Shown here one piece after another: positions 28,330 to 37,376 of a DNA stretch of 64,000 bases (positions within the stretch are counted from its first letter, which is position 1; each line of letters starts with the position of its first letter). The notes beneath the pieces were generated by a model, which was not told the origin of the DNA, made no database searches, and was given only the letters and a program-made list of their open reading frames with translations. Position numbers and translations under genes: made by a program. The stretch covers positions 227,519 to 291,518 of the forward strand of contig NZ_JAGQDH010000003.1 in assembly GCF_018069895.1 (NCBI RefSeq), given 5' to 3'. The DNA comes from Roseovarius autotrophicus. GTDB lineage: Bacteria > Pseudomonadota > Alphaproteobacteria > Rhodobacterales > Rhodobacteraceae.

Positions 28330-29010
28330 TCAGAGCGCGCAGCCCTCGGGTGGATCGGGATAGTCAGGCGCTGTGAACGGGTGCGCGCCCAGCCCCTCGG
28401 CTGTGATGGCGGCGCGGGTGGCGGGGCTGTTCTCGAGCCGCCCGAGCATGGCGAACAGGCGTGGCCAGCGGTGTGGTGCGAACGTGACCCCGGCGCGGGC
28501 GGGATAGAGCGCGCGCCAGCGCATCAGGCAGGCAAGATAGGGGTCGAGCAGCGAGGGGCGATCGGCCCTGAACCAGAGCGCGGCGCGGGTTTCCAGAATG
28601 TCGAGGCATTCGCCAAAGCGCGCCTGCGCCGACCTGCGCAACGAATCGCCGCCCCCGGCCAGATACTGCTCGGGGTAAAAGCTCATGCGCAGCGTGGGAT
28701 GCGCGGTATTGGACAGGTAGAACAGCCACTTGAGAAAATCGCCCCGGTCGGCGGCCTTGGGCGCGGGGGCGCCTTGCCTGTGGCGGTCGGCGAGCCACAG
28801 GAGAATGGCGCCGGTCTCGAAGAGCACCCCATCGGGGGTTTCGAGCGCGGGAATGAGGCCCGCCGGGTTGAGCGACAGATAGGCGAGGGATTTTTGCGCC
28901 CGCGCGGCGCGGTCCACCAGCGCCGTCTCATAGGGTTCGCCGATCGCTTCCAGCGCAAGCCGGATCACCAGCGAGGCGTTGTCAGGGGCGTAATGCAGCC
29001 GGTAGGTCAT
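28330..29010 (-). CDS. Glutathione S-transferase family protein
   Basis: A 226-residue GST-fold protein. The N-terminal thioredoxin-like domain shows LHYAPDNASLVIRLALEAIG, GLIPALETPDG (with the conserved cis-Pro) and the glutathione-binding LFETGAILLWLAD. The C-terminal helical domain follows (LKWLFYLSNTAHPTLR, then RPSLLDPYLACLMRW). A serine occupies the place of the catalytic residue (NASLV). The substrate is unknown. It ends 19 bases upstream-side of DUF1244 on the same strand, so the pair may be co-transcribed. Confidence 0.9.
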   Translation of the reverse strand: MTYRLHYAPDNASLVIRLALEAIGEPYETALVDRAARAQKSLAYLSLNPAGLIPALETPDGVLFETGAILLWLADRHRQGAPAPKAADRGDFLKWLFYLSNTAHPTLRMSFYPEQYLAGGGDSLRRSAQARFGECLDILETRAALWFRADRPSLLDPYLACLMRWRALYPARAGVTFAPHRWPRLFAMLGRLENSPATRAAITAEGLGAHPFTAPDYPDPPEGCAL

Positions 29011-29028
29011 GGTGCGCGGCGCGCCCGA

Positions 29029-29343
29029 TCAGGTCTTTTCCCCGACATTGGCGGCAAAGGCGGCCTCGAACGCGGCCTGTTTCTCGGCGTCGGCGTCGGT
29101 CTGATAGCGTGACTTCCACTCGGCATAGGGCATGCCGTAATAGGCTTCTCGCGCCTCGTCCTTGCTCATCTCGAGGCCCCGCTCGTGAGCGGCCTCCTGA
29201 TACCAGCGGCTCAGGCAGTTGCGGCAGAACCCCGCGAGGTTCATCAGGTCTATGTTCTGCACATCGGTGCGCTTTTCCATCAGGTGATGGCGCAGTGTGC
29301 GAAAGGCGGCGGCCTCAAGTTCGATACGGGTCTGGTCGTCCAT
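29029..29343 (-). CDS. DUF1244 family protein
   Basis: A 104-residue protein of the DUF1244 family, common in alphaproteobacteria and of unknown function. The family signature is clear: EAAAFRTLRHHLMEKRTDVQ across the first helices, then DLMNLAGFCRNCLSRWY with the CxxC pair and YYGMPYAEWKSRYQ. The CRNC pair suggests metal or redox chemistry, but nothing here proves it. The start at 29343 matches family N-termini. It is followed by the GST gene. Confidence 0.93.
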   Translation of the reverse strand: MDDQTRIELEAAAFRTLRHHLMEKRTDVQNIDLMNLAGFCRNCLSRWYQEAAHERGLEMSKDEAREAYYGMPYAEWKSRYQTDADAEKQAAFEAAFAANVGEKT

Positions 29344-29399
29344 GGCTCTCTCCTCCGGTTTCCCCATAGATGCAGGCGCATGGTGCGGGGTGCAAGGGG

Positions 29400-30131
29400 T
29401 CAGACATGGGTGAGAACGTCGCGCAACATCGGCGTGAGGCGCGCGGCCCAGGCCTGTTGTTGCGACGGCGTGGTGATCAGGTCGTTGCGCAGTTCGATCA
29501 GGATATTGGGCCGCTCAAGCGCGATGGCATGCCGGGCGATGCTGTCGCCGGGCAGGTGGCCGCCATAAGGCTCGTTGTCGCCCACGCAGAGATCTGGCTC
29601 GGAGCGGAGCCGCGCCAGCAGCGGGCGCGCCAGCCGCTTGTCGGCGGCATGGAGCAGGCCGATATGCCACGGGCGCGGGGGGCGGCCGCGCAGTTGCGGG
29701 GTAAAGCTGTGGATCGAGAGAATCGCGGTATCGGTGCGCCGCGCCGCGAGATCGGCCAGCGCGTTGTGATAGGGGCGGTAGAGCCGGTTGAGGCGGCGCG
29801 CGAAATCGTCGTCGGTCACATGGCGGTTGGCGGGGATCACCGTGCCGTCATAGAGCTTCATCACCAGCGTCGGGTCATCTTCGCCCCGGTTCGGGTCGAT
29901 CACGAGGCGGGAGAAGTTCGTGGCTATGAGCGGCGCATCGAGCGCCCGTGCCAGTGCCTGCGCCAGCCCCGCCGCGCCCACATCATAGGCAATATGGCGC
30001 GCCATGTCCTCAGGCGCGATGCCGAGCGTGCCGCCATTGACGAAATCGGGCACGGTATTGGCGGCGTGATCGCAGGTCACAAGCCAGCGGGAGGGGCGCG
30101 CGGCGCCCGTGATGTCATAAGGGTGATACAT
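29400..30131 (-). CDS. N-formylglutamate amidohydrolase family protein
   Basis: The family hydrolyses N-formyl-L-glutamate to glutamate and formate, or related N-formyl compounds. The 243-residue protein has WLVTCDHAANTVPDF (metal-binding His), HIAYDVGAAGLAQALA, ATNFSRLVIDPNRGEDDPT in two parts, ILSIHSFTP and ILIELRNDLI. No hut genes are nearby, so a role in histidine breakdown cannot be claimed. The start at 30131 (MYHPYDITG) is preferred over an upstream ATG because the added residues lack conservation. It is divergent from pyk. Confidence 0.9.
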   Translation of the reverse strand: MYHPYDITGAARPSRWLVTCDHAANTVPDFVNGGTLGIAPEDMARHIAYDVGAAGLAQALARALDAPLIATNFSRLVIDPNRGEDDPTLVMKLYDGTVIPANRHVTDDDFARRLNRLYRPYHNALADLAARRTDTAILSIHSFTPQLRGRPPRPWHIGLLHAADKRLARPLLARLRSEPDLCVGDNEPYGGHLPGDSIARHAIALERPNILIELRNDLITTPSQQQAWAARLTPMLRDVLTHV

Positions 30132-30214
30132 GATCCGGGTTGGCTTCTTTTGCCGGACTCGTCTAGGACAGTTGCCGGGAAAAGGGAATTGGGTCATAAG
30201 CCGAAATGAAACCG

Positions 30215-30228
30215 TGTTAGCGATAACA
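30215..30228. promoter_or_regulatory. LacI-type operator palindrome upstream of pyk
   Basis: The perfect palindrome TGTTA-GCGA-TAACA lies 28 bases before the pyk start, between pyk and the divergent amidohydrolase gene. Its form (TGTTA with TAACA arms around four bases with central CG) is that of LacI/GalR-family operators. A central-carbon regulator of this family acting on pyk is plausible; the protein is not encoded in this window. Confidence 0.5.
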
Positions 30229-30256
30229 AGGCCATGACGACCACGAAGGAGAGCAG

Positions 30257-31702
30257 ATGAGACGTCACCGCAAAGTCAAGATCGTGGCCACGCTTGGCCC
30301 GGCCTCGTCGGATTACGACACCATCCGCGCGCTGCACGAGGCGGGGGCGGATGTGTTTCGCCTCAACATGAGCCATGGCAGCCACGACGAGATCGCCGCG
30401 CGCCATGCCATCATACGCCGGATCGAGGAGGAGCTTGACAGCCCCATCGCCATTCTCGCTGATCTTCAGGGGCCCAAGTTGCGGGTGGGCACCTTTGCGC
30501 ACGGCGAGGAAGAACTGATCGAGGGCGCGGACTTCCGGCTTGATCTCGACGAGACCGACGGCGATTCCACCCGTGTCTGCCTGCCCCATCCCGAGATATT
30601 CGCCGCTCTTGAACCGGGGGTGCAGCTTCTGGTGAATGACGGCAAGATCCGCCTCAAGGTCAAGGACTGCGGCCCCGATTTCGCCGAGTGCGAGGTGACG
30701 GTGGGCGGCACGATTTCCAACCGCAAGGGTGTCAACGTGCCCGATGTGGTGCTGCCGCTGGCGGCGCTTTCAGAGAAGGACCGCGCCGATCTCGAATTCG
30801 TCTGTGAACTGGGCGTGGACTGGCTCGCCCTCAGTTTCGTGCAGCGCCCCGAGGATGTGAACGAGGCCCGCGTGCTGGTGCGGGGGCGCGCCGCGATCAT
30901 GTCGAAGATCGAGAAACCGGCGGCGGTGAAGTGCTTTGACGACATTCTTGCGGTCTCTGACGGGATCATGGTGGCGCGCGGCGATCTGGGCGTGGAACTG
31001 CCTGTCCAGAACGTGCCGCCCATCCAGAAGCGGCTGGTGCGCAAGTGCCGCGCGGCGGCCAAGCCCGTGATCGTGGCGACGCAGATGCTCGAATCAATGA
31101 TCGAAAGCCCGATGCCCACCCGCGCCGAGGTTTCGGACGTGGCCACGGCGATCTACGAGGGCTCGGACGCGATCATGCTGTCGGCTGAATCGGCGGCAGG
31201 CCAATACCCGGTCGAAGCGGTGCGGACCATGGACAACGTGGCGCGTGAGGTGGAAAGCGACCCCACCTATCGCGAGGTGATCGAGGCCAGCCGCAAGGTC
31301 AACCGCCAGAGCGTTGCCGACGGCATCGTCGTGGCCGCGCGCGAGATCGCCGAGACCACGGATATCAAGGCCATCTGCTGTTATACCGAATCGGGCACCA
31401 CCGCCCTCCTGACGGCGCGCGAACGTCCGCAGGTGCCGATTATCGGACTGACGAGCCTGCGCGCCACGGCGCGGCGGCTGGCGCTGACATGGGGGGTGAA
31501 TTGCGTGATGACGCCGGAACTCACCCGCTTCAAGATGGCCGTGATCAATGCCGCCCGCGCCGCTCGCGCACAGGGCTATGCGACCGAGGACGATCAGATC
31601 GTGGTGACTGCGGGCGTGCCCTTCAACGTCCCCGGCACCACCAACATCCTGCGCGTTGCCCCCTGCAAGGAAAGCTTGATTTACGCCACCGATCCGGGCT
31701 GA
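30257..31702 (+). CDS. pyk: Pyruvate kinase
   Basis: Makes pyruvate and ATP from phosphoenolpyruvate and ADP. The 481-residue protein has KIVATLGPASSDYDTIRALH at the N-terminus, FRLNMSHG, ILADLQGPKLRVG, the active-site signature IMSKIEKPAAVK, VARGDLGVELP, and ATQMLESMIESPMPTRAEVS in two parts. The C-terminal domain is complete. It is preceded by AAGGAGAG and by the LacI-type palindrome at 30215-30228, pointing to sugar-responsive regulation. A small membrane protein gene follows after 38 bases. Confidence 0.98.
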   Translation: MRRHRKVKIVATLGPASSDYDTIRALHEAGADVFRLNMSHGSHDEIAARHAIIRRIEEELDSPIAILADLQGPKLRVGTFAHGEEELIEGADFRLDLDETDGDSTRVCLPHPEIFAALEPGVQLLVNDGKIRLKVKDCGPDFAECEVTVGGTISNRKGVNVPDVVLPLAALSEKDRADLEFVCELGVDWLALSFVQRPEDVNEARVLVRGRAAIMSKIEKPAAVKCFDDILAVSDGIMVARGDLGVELPVQNVPPIQKRLVRKCRAAAKPVIVATQMLESMIESPMPTRAEVSDVATAIYEGSDAIMLSAESAAGQYPVEAVRTMDNVAREVESDPTYREVIEASRKVNRQSVADGIVVAAREIAETTDIKAICCYTESGTTALLTARERPQVPIIGLTSLRATARRLALTWGVNCVMTPELTRFKMAVINAARAARAQGYATEDDQIVVTAGVPFNVPGTTNILRVAPCKESLIYATDPG

Positions 31703-31740
31703 GATACAGACACACTGTCGCGGCTGCCTTGAGGAGGAGG

Positions 31741-31965
31741 ATGGACCCGGATCTGGCCATGGCCATCGGAGCGGTGCTGGGGGTCCTGTCGGTGCCGTCG
31801 CTGGTGTCGGCCATGTCCGAGGGACGGCCGCCGCGCGTCGGTGCGCTGGTGCTGGTGACGGCGGCGGGGCTTGTGATCTGGGCGATCTCGGTCAAGCCCG
31901 GCGGCTACGCGCCAATCGAAGTGCCCGCCCTCATCGTCGAGGCGGTCGCCCGTTTCCTGCCTTGA
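31741..31965 (+). CDS. Small two-helix membrane protein (hypothetical)
   Basis: A 74-residue protein with two hydrophobic helices (about residues 5-24 and 34-52) joined by the short polar turn EGRPPRVG, and a third weaker hydrophobic end. It has a near-perfect ribosome-binding site (GAGGAGGAGG) directly before the ATG at 31741. I know no function; short proteins of this layout are often found after pyk in Rhodobacterales. It is probably co-transcribed with pyk. Confidence 0.75.
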   Translation: MDPDLAMAIGAVLGVLSVPSLVSAMSEGRPPRVGALVLVTAAGLVIWAISVKPGGYAPIEVPALIVEAVARFLP

Positions 31966-31981
31966 GGGCTGTCCGGGCGTC

Positions 31982-32005
31982 TTGATTCACGGGTTGATTC
32001 ACGGG
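31982..32005. repeat. Perfect 12-base tandem duplication in the rplO promoter
   Basis: TTGATTCACGGG occurs twice in direct succession (31982-31993, 31994-32005). Each copy contains a TTGATT -35-like hexamer; only the second is 17 bases from the -10 element at 32017. Confidence 0.8.
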
Positions 32006-32022
32006 CGCGTGGCGTCTATACG
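31994..32022 (+). promoter_or_regulatory. Sigma70-type promoter for rplO-secY-adk
   Basis: TTGATT (31994-31999), 17-base spacer, TATACG (32017-32022), about 95 bases before rplO. This is where an internal ribosomal promoter is needed, because pyk and not rpmD lies upstream. Confidence 0.6.
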
Positions 32023-32116
32023 CCAGCGGTGGCCTGAAGGGCCCGAGTCATCCACAATCACGCCGTGGTCGGCCACTCCCGTCGCTGGGGGCCGTATCCG
32101 GCAAGGAGAAGCGACA

Positions 32117-32590
32117 ATGAAACTTCATGAACTTCGCGACAATCCCGGCGCGACGAAATCCAGAAAGCGTATCGGCCGTGGCCCCGGTTCGGGCGTCGGC
32201 AAGACCGGTGGCCGTGGTATCAAGGGCCAGAAATCCCGTTCGGGCGTGGCCATCAAGGGCTATGAGGGCGGCCAGATGCCGCTTTATCAGCGTCTGCCCA
32301 AGCGCGGATTTACCAAGCCCAACCGCAAGGCCTATGCGGTGGTCAACCTCGGCCTGATCCAGAAATTTGTCGATGCGGGCAAGATTGACGCGGGCCAGCC
32401 CATCACCGAGGACGTGCTCGTGGCCTCGGGCCTCGTGCGGCGCAAGCTTGACGGAATCCGCGTTCTCGCCAAGGGCGAGATCACGGGCAAGCTCGACATC
32501 GCTGTGACCGGCGCGTCCAGATCCGCCATCGACGCGGTGGCCAAGGCCGGCGGTTCGCTTTCGGTCACGACGGCTCCGGCCGCCGAATAA
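32117..32590 (+). CDS. rplO: 50S ribosomal protein L15
   Basis: L15 of the large ribosomal subunit, a late-assembly protein. The 157-residue protein has the glycine-rich N-terminal extension ([19 protein letters not shown], then [10 protein letters not shown]), [17 protein letters not shown] and the C-terminal globular part with [16 protein letters not shown]. The start at 32117 (MKLHELRDN) follows AAGGAGAAG. It is the first gene of a block that continues with secY and adk. The genes usually found upstream in this operon (rpsE, rpmD) are absent here; pyk and a small gene take their place. Confidence 0.98.
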   Translation: MKLHELRDNPGATKSRKRIGRGPGSGVGKTGGRGIKGQKSRSGVAIKGYEGGQMPLYQRLPKRGFTKPNRKAYAVVNLGLIQKFVDAGKIDAGQPITEDVLVASGLVRRKLDGIRVLAKGEITGKLDIAVTGASRSAIDAVAKAGGSLSVTTAPAAE

Positions 32591-32642
32591 GAGGTTGTGA
32601 GCGGTCCAGCGCCCGCTTACATAGGCCTCAGGTTTTCCGATG

Positions 32643-32677
32643 ACGCCGCCCGAGCTGGAAACCGGCTTTGGCGGCGT
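32643..32677 (+). promoter_or_regulatory. Long intercistronic hairpin rplO-secY
   Basis: An outer 8-bp stem (32643-32650 with 32670-32677), a 2x2 internal loop, and an inner 6-bp stem (32653-32658 with 32662-32667) with an AAA loop. No U tract follows, so it is more likely an mRNA processing, stability or attenuation element than a full terminator. It lies 24 bases before the secY start. Confidence 0.65.
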
Positions 32678-32700
32678 TCGCACATGAAAGAGACCCTCGC

Positions 32701-34061
<1,361 letters not shown>

Positions 34062-34065
<4 letters not shown>

Positions 34066-34640
34066 ACCTCATTCTTCTTGGCCCGCCCGGCGCGGGCAAA
34101 GGCACGCAGGCGCAGACTCTGGTCGAGACGCGCGGCATGATCCAGCTTTCCACCGGCGACATGCTGCGTGCGGCAAAGGACAGCGGCTCTGAGATGGGGC
34201 GCGTCGTTGCCGATGTGATGGCGCGCGGTGATCTTGTTAGCGACGAGATCGTGATCGGTCTCATCCGTGAAAGGTTGCAGGGCGACAAGGCGGGCGGATT
34301 CATCTTCGACGGTTTCCCGCGCACGCTTGCCCAGGCCGATGCCCTGGCCGATCTTCTGGAAGAACTGGGCGAGACGCTGGATGCGGTGATCGAGTTGCAG
34401 GTCGACGATGAAACGCTGATCCGGCGCATCGTGGGGCGCGCCGAGGAGGCCGCCGCCGCCGGTCAGCCCGTCCGGGCCGATGACAACGAGGAGGCCGTGC
34501 GCCACCGCCTGATAGAATATTACAAGAAGACCGCGCCGCTCATCGGCTATTACCATGCCAAGGGGCAGTTGGCCTCGCTCGACGGGCTGGGCGCGATCGA
34601 CGAGGTGAAGGCGGCGATCGCTGCAGTGCTTGACAAATGA
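34062..34640 (+). CDS. adk: Adenylate kinase
   Basis: Interconverts ATP, AMP and ADP. The 192-residue protein is the short-lid form: P-loop [10 protein letters not shown] at residues 7-16, STGDMLRAA (AMP-binding), [16 protein letters not shown], and [18 protein letters not shown] where the zinc or long lid would be. It starts in an ATGA overlap with secY. The 194 bases that follow hold a probable promoter and leader for rpsM. Confidence 0.97.
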
Positions 34641-34652
34641 GAGGCGAGGGGC

Positions 34653-34681
34653 TTGACGCTCCTGCTGAATATCCCTAACAC
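34653..34681 (+). promoter_or_regulatory. Promoter-like element upstream of rpsM
   Basis: TTGACG (34653-34658), 17-base spacer, TAACAC (34676-34681). It starts 13 bases after the adk stop and leaves a leader of about 145 bases before rpsM, long enough for ribosomal-protein autoregulation. The -35 is good, the -10 is weak. Confidence 0.4.
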
Positions 34682-34834
34682 GCACCATCTAATCTGTTGT
34701 TGATTCCCTGCGGGGTCGCCCCCCTCATCGAGTCGATCACCTGAGATCAGCCGCGGCCCGAAGCGCAAGCCTCGGGCTTACGTTGTGAAAAAAGGTTCTG
34801 GAATCACGGAACCGCAACGAAAAGGAAAAGACAC

Positions 34835-35203
34835 TTGGCACGTATCGCCGGCGTTAACATCCCGACCAGCAAACGGGTCCCGATCGCCCTCACCTACATC
34901 ACCGGAATTGGCCACACTTCGGCCAAGGCCATCTGCGAGGCGGTGAATATCGACCCCTCCCGGCGCGTCAACGAGCTTTCGGATGCCGAAGCACTGGCGC
35001 TGCGCGAGCATATCGACGCCAATTACAGCGTCGAGGGCGACCTGCGCCGCGAGACGCAGATGAACATCAAGCGCCTGATGGATCTCGGCTGCTACCGTGG
35101 TCTGCGTCACCGCCGCAACCTGCCGGTTCGCGGTCAGCGCACGCATACGAACGCCCGCACCCGCAAGGGCCCGGCGAAACCCATCGCCGGCAAGAAGAAA
35201 TAA
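34835..35203 (+). CDS. rpsM: 30S ribosomal protein S13 (TTG start)
   Basis: S13 sits in the head of the small subunit and contacts tRNA and the large subunit. The 122-residue protein has [35 protein letters not shown], and the basic tail [20 protein letters not shown]. The conserved first residue corresponds to TTG at 34835, after AAAGGAAAAG; no ATG or GTG nearby would give the family N-terminus, so a TTG start is assigned. It is followed 15 bases later by rpsK. Confidence 0.97.
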   Translation: MARIAGVNIPTSKRVPIALTYITGIGHTSAKAICEAVNIDPSRRVNELSDAEALALREHIDANYSVEGDLRRETQMNIKRLMDLGCYRGLRHRRNLPVRGQRTHTNARTRKGPAKPIAGKKK

Positions 35204-35218
35204 GGGAGGGCTGGAAAC

Positions 35219-35608
35219 ATGGCACGCGATACCCGCCGCACGAAAAAGAAGGTTTCCAAGAACATCGCCACCGGGGTGGCGCATGTGAACTCTTCCTTCA
35301 ACAACACCAAGATCCTGATCTCGGACGTTCAGGGCAACGCGATTGCGTGGTCCTCTGCCGGCACGATGGGCTTCAAGGGCTCGCGCAAGTCGACGCCTTA
35401 CGCCGCGCAGCTGGCTGCCGAAGACGCGGGCCGCAAGGCGCAGGAGCACGGAATGAAGACCCTCGAGGTCGAGGTTCAGGGCCCCGGATCGGGCCGCGAA
35501 TCGGCGCTGCGCGCGCTGGCTGCTGTCGGGTTCAACATCACCTCGATCCGCGATGTGACGCCGATTGCCCATAACGGCTGCCGTCCGCCGAAACGCCGCC
35601 GGGTCTGA
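35219..35608 (+). CDS. rpsK: 30S ribosomal protein S11
   Basis: S11 forms part of the platform of the small subunit. The 129-residue protein has [56 protein letters not shown] and the universally conserved C-terminus [13 protein letters not shown] in its alpha form [13 protein letters not shown]. It follows rpsM with AGGGAGG as ribosome-binding site. Confidence 0.98.
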   Translation: MARDTRRTKKKVSKNIATGVAHVNSSFNNTKILISDVQGNAIAWSSAGTMGFKGSRKSTPYAAQLAAEDAGRKAQEHGMKTLEVEVQGPGSGRESALRALAAVGFNITSIRDVTPIAHNGCRPPKRRRV

Positions 35609-35720
35609 CCCGAGCGATTGCCAACAGGGCCGCGCAGATCGCGCGGTCCTTTACGTCATTTGAAATCCTCGGGCGTCGCCGGCTTTCGGACATGGGGCGG
35701 CGACTGGAATGGAGGGACGC

Positions 35721-36737
35721 ATGATCCACAAGAACTGGTCAGACCTGATCAAGCCGGCGCAGCTCGTGATCAAGCCGGGCAACGATCCGCTGCGTCAGGC
35801 GGTGGTCGTGGCCGAGCCGCTTGAACGCGGCTTTGGCTTGACGCTTGGCAACGCGCTGCGGCGTGTCCTGCTGTCGTCGCTTCAGGGCGCGGCCATCACC
35901 GCAGTGCAGATCGACAACGTGCTGCACGAGTTCTCCTCGGTGGCGGGCGTTCGCGAGGATGTCACCGACATCGTGCTCAACCTCAAGGGTGTAGCGATCC
36001 GCATGGAGGTCGAAGGGCCAAAGCGTCTCTCGATCAATGCCAAGGGGCCGGGCGCCGTTACCGCGGGCGATATCTCGGACAGCGCAGGCATCGAGATCCT
36101 GAACCGCGACCACATCATCTGTCACCTCGACGAGGGCGCGGATCTTTATGTGGAACTGACGGTCAGCACCGGAAAGGGCTATGTCGCGGCCGACAAGAAC
36201 AAGCCCGAGGACGCCCCCATCGGGCTCATCCCGATCGACGCGATCTATTCGCCGGTCACGCGCGTGAGCTATGACGTGCAGCCCACCCGCGAGGGGCAGG
36301 TGCTTGATTACGACAAGCTGACCATGAAGGTCGAGACCGACGGCTCGCTCACGCCCGAGGACGCGGTGGCCTATGCCGCGCGTATCCTTCAGGATCAGCT
36401 TGGCATCTTCGTGAACTTCGACGAACCGGAATCCTCGCTCCGTCAGGATGACGAGGATGGGCTTGAGTTCAACCCGCTTCTTCTCAAAAAGGTGGACGAG
36501 TTGGAACTGTCGGTCCGGTCCGCCAACTGCCTCAAGAACGACAATATCGTCTATATCGGCGATCTCATCCAGAAAACCGAGGCAGAGATGCTGCGCACGC
36601 CGAACTTCGGCCGCAAGTCGCTTAACGAGATCAAGGAAGTGCTCTCGGGCATGGGCCTGCATCTCGGCATGGATGTCGAGGACTGGCCGCCCGACGATAT
36701 CGAGGATCTCGCCAAGAAATTCGAGGACGCCTTTTAG
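35721..36737 (+). CDS. rpoA: DNA-directed RNA polymerase subunit alpha
   Basis: Alpha nucleates RNA polymerase assembly and contacts UP elements and activators. The 338-residue protein has the N-terminal dimerisation domain ([20 protein letters not shown]), the linker near residue 235, and the C-terminal domain with [16 protein letters not shown] and [20 protein letters not shown]. The start at 35721 ([12 protein letters not shown]) matches alphaproteobacterial RpoA; an ATG 12 bases upstream adds no conserved residue. The TAG stop lies in the loop of a perfect 9-bp hairpin (36723-36746). Confidence 0.98.
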   Translation: MIHKNWSDLIKPAQLVIKPGNDPLRQAVVVAEPLERGFGLTLGNALRRVLLSSLQGAAITAVQIDNVLHEFSSVAGVREDVTDIVLNLKGVAIRMEVEGPKRLSINAKGPGAVTAGDISDSAGIEILNRDHIICHLDEGADLYVELTVSTGKGYVAADKNKPEDAPIGLIPIDAIYSPVTRVSYDVQPTREGQVLDYDKLTMKVETDGSLTPEDAVAYAARILQDQLGIFVNFDEPESSLRQDDEDGLEFNPLLLKKVDELELSVRSANCLKNDNIVYIGDLIQKTEAEMLRTPNFGRKSLNEIKEVLSGMGLHLGMDVEDWPPDDIEDLAKKFEDAF

Positions 36738-36746
36738 GGCGTCCTC
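36723..36746 (+). promoter_or_regulatory. Hairpin enclosing the rpoA stop codon
   Basis: GAGGACGCC (36723-36731) pairs perfectly with GGCGTCCTC (36738-36746). The six-base loop contains the TAG stop (36735-36737). No U tract follows. It may slow 3' exonucleases or tune coupling to rplQ. Confidence 0.65.
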
Positions 36747-36777
36747 TACCACCCCGGGCACTTCCGCCCCAAGGAGA

Positions 36778-36801
36778 GGGGGCTGACACGCATCAGCCCC
36801 C
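36778..36801 (+). promoter_or_regulatory. Second intercistronic hairpin rpoA-rplQ
   Basis: GGGGGCTGA (36778-36786) pairs with TCAGCCCCC (36793-36801) around CACGCA: a perfect 9-bp stem without a U tract, 31 bases before rplQ. It may cause partial termination or stabilise the upstream message. Confidence 0.65.
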
Positions 36802-36832
36802 CGGACAAAGCAAAACGCTAAGGAGATAGAAA

Positions 36833-37252
36833 ATGCGTCACGCCAGAGGATACCGCCGCCTTAACCGCACCCACGAGCACCGCAAGGCGATGTGGGCGAA
36901 CATGGCCGGCTCGCTCATTGAACATGAGCAGATCAAGACCACCCTGCCCAAGGCCAAGGAATTGCGCCGCGTGGTGGAAAAGCTCGTCACCCTCGGCAAG
37001 CGCGGCGACCTGCACGCCCGCCGTCAGGCGGCGGCGCAGCTCAAGCAGGACAAGCATGTGGCCAAGCTCTTCGAGGTTCTCGGGCCCCGTTATGCCGAAC
37101 GTCAGGGCGGCTATGTGCGCGTGCTCAAGGCGGGGTTCCGCTATGGCGACATGGCACCCATGGCGATCATCGAGTTCGTTGACCGCGACCCGAGCGCCAA
37201 GGGCGCCGAGGACCGCGCGCGCCTTGAGGCCGAAGAGACCGCCGAGGACTGA
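36833..37252 (+). CDS. rplQ: 50S ribosomal protein L17
   Basis: L17 lies at the exit region of the large subunit. The 139-residue protein has [41 protein letters not shown] in two parts, and the conserved [17 protein letters not shown]. The acidic C-terminal tail ([14 protein letters not shown]) is typical of Rhodobacterales. It follows rpoA after the two hairpins and ends the block before a strong terminator. Confidence 0.98.
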   Translation: MRHARGYRRLNRTHEHRKAMWANMAGSLIEHEQIKTTLPKAKELRRVVEKLVTLGKRGDLHARRQAAAQLKQDKHVAKLFEVLGPRYAERQGGYVRVLKAGFRYGDMAPMAIIEFVDRDPSAKGAEDRARLEAEETAED

Positions 37253-37281
37253 AGACGGAACACGATACCGTTGCTTTCAAG

Positions 37282-37307
37282 CCCCCGCCCGAAACGGCGG
37301 GGGTTTT
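37282..37307 (+). terminator. Rho-independent terminator of the rpoA-rplQ operon
   Basis: An 8-bp stem CCCCCGCC/GGCGGGGG (37282-37289 with 37296-37303), loop CGAAAC, followed by TTTT. It lies 30 bases after the rplQ stop. Confidence 0.9.
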
Positions 37308-37376
37308 GCCTTGTGGGGCCGGTGCGTTCTTGCAATGGCGCACCGGCCCGCGCATATCTGGCGGGGTAATCGCAAA

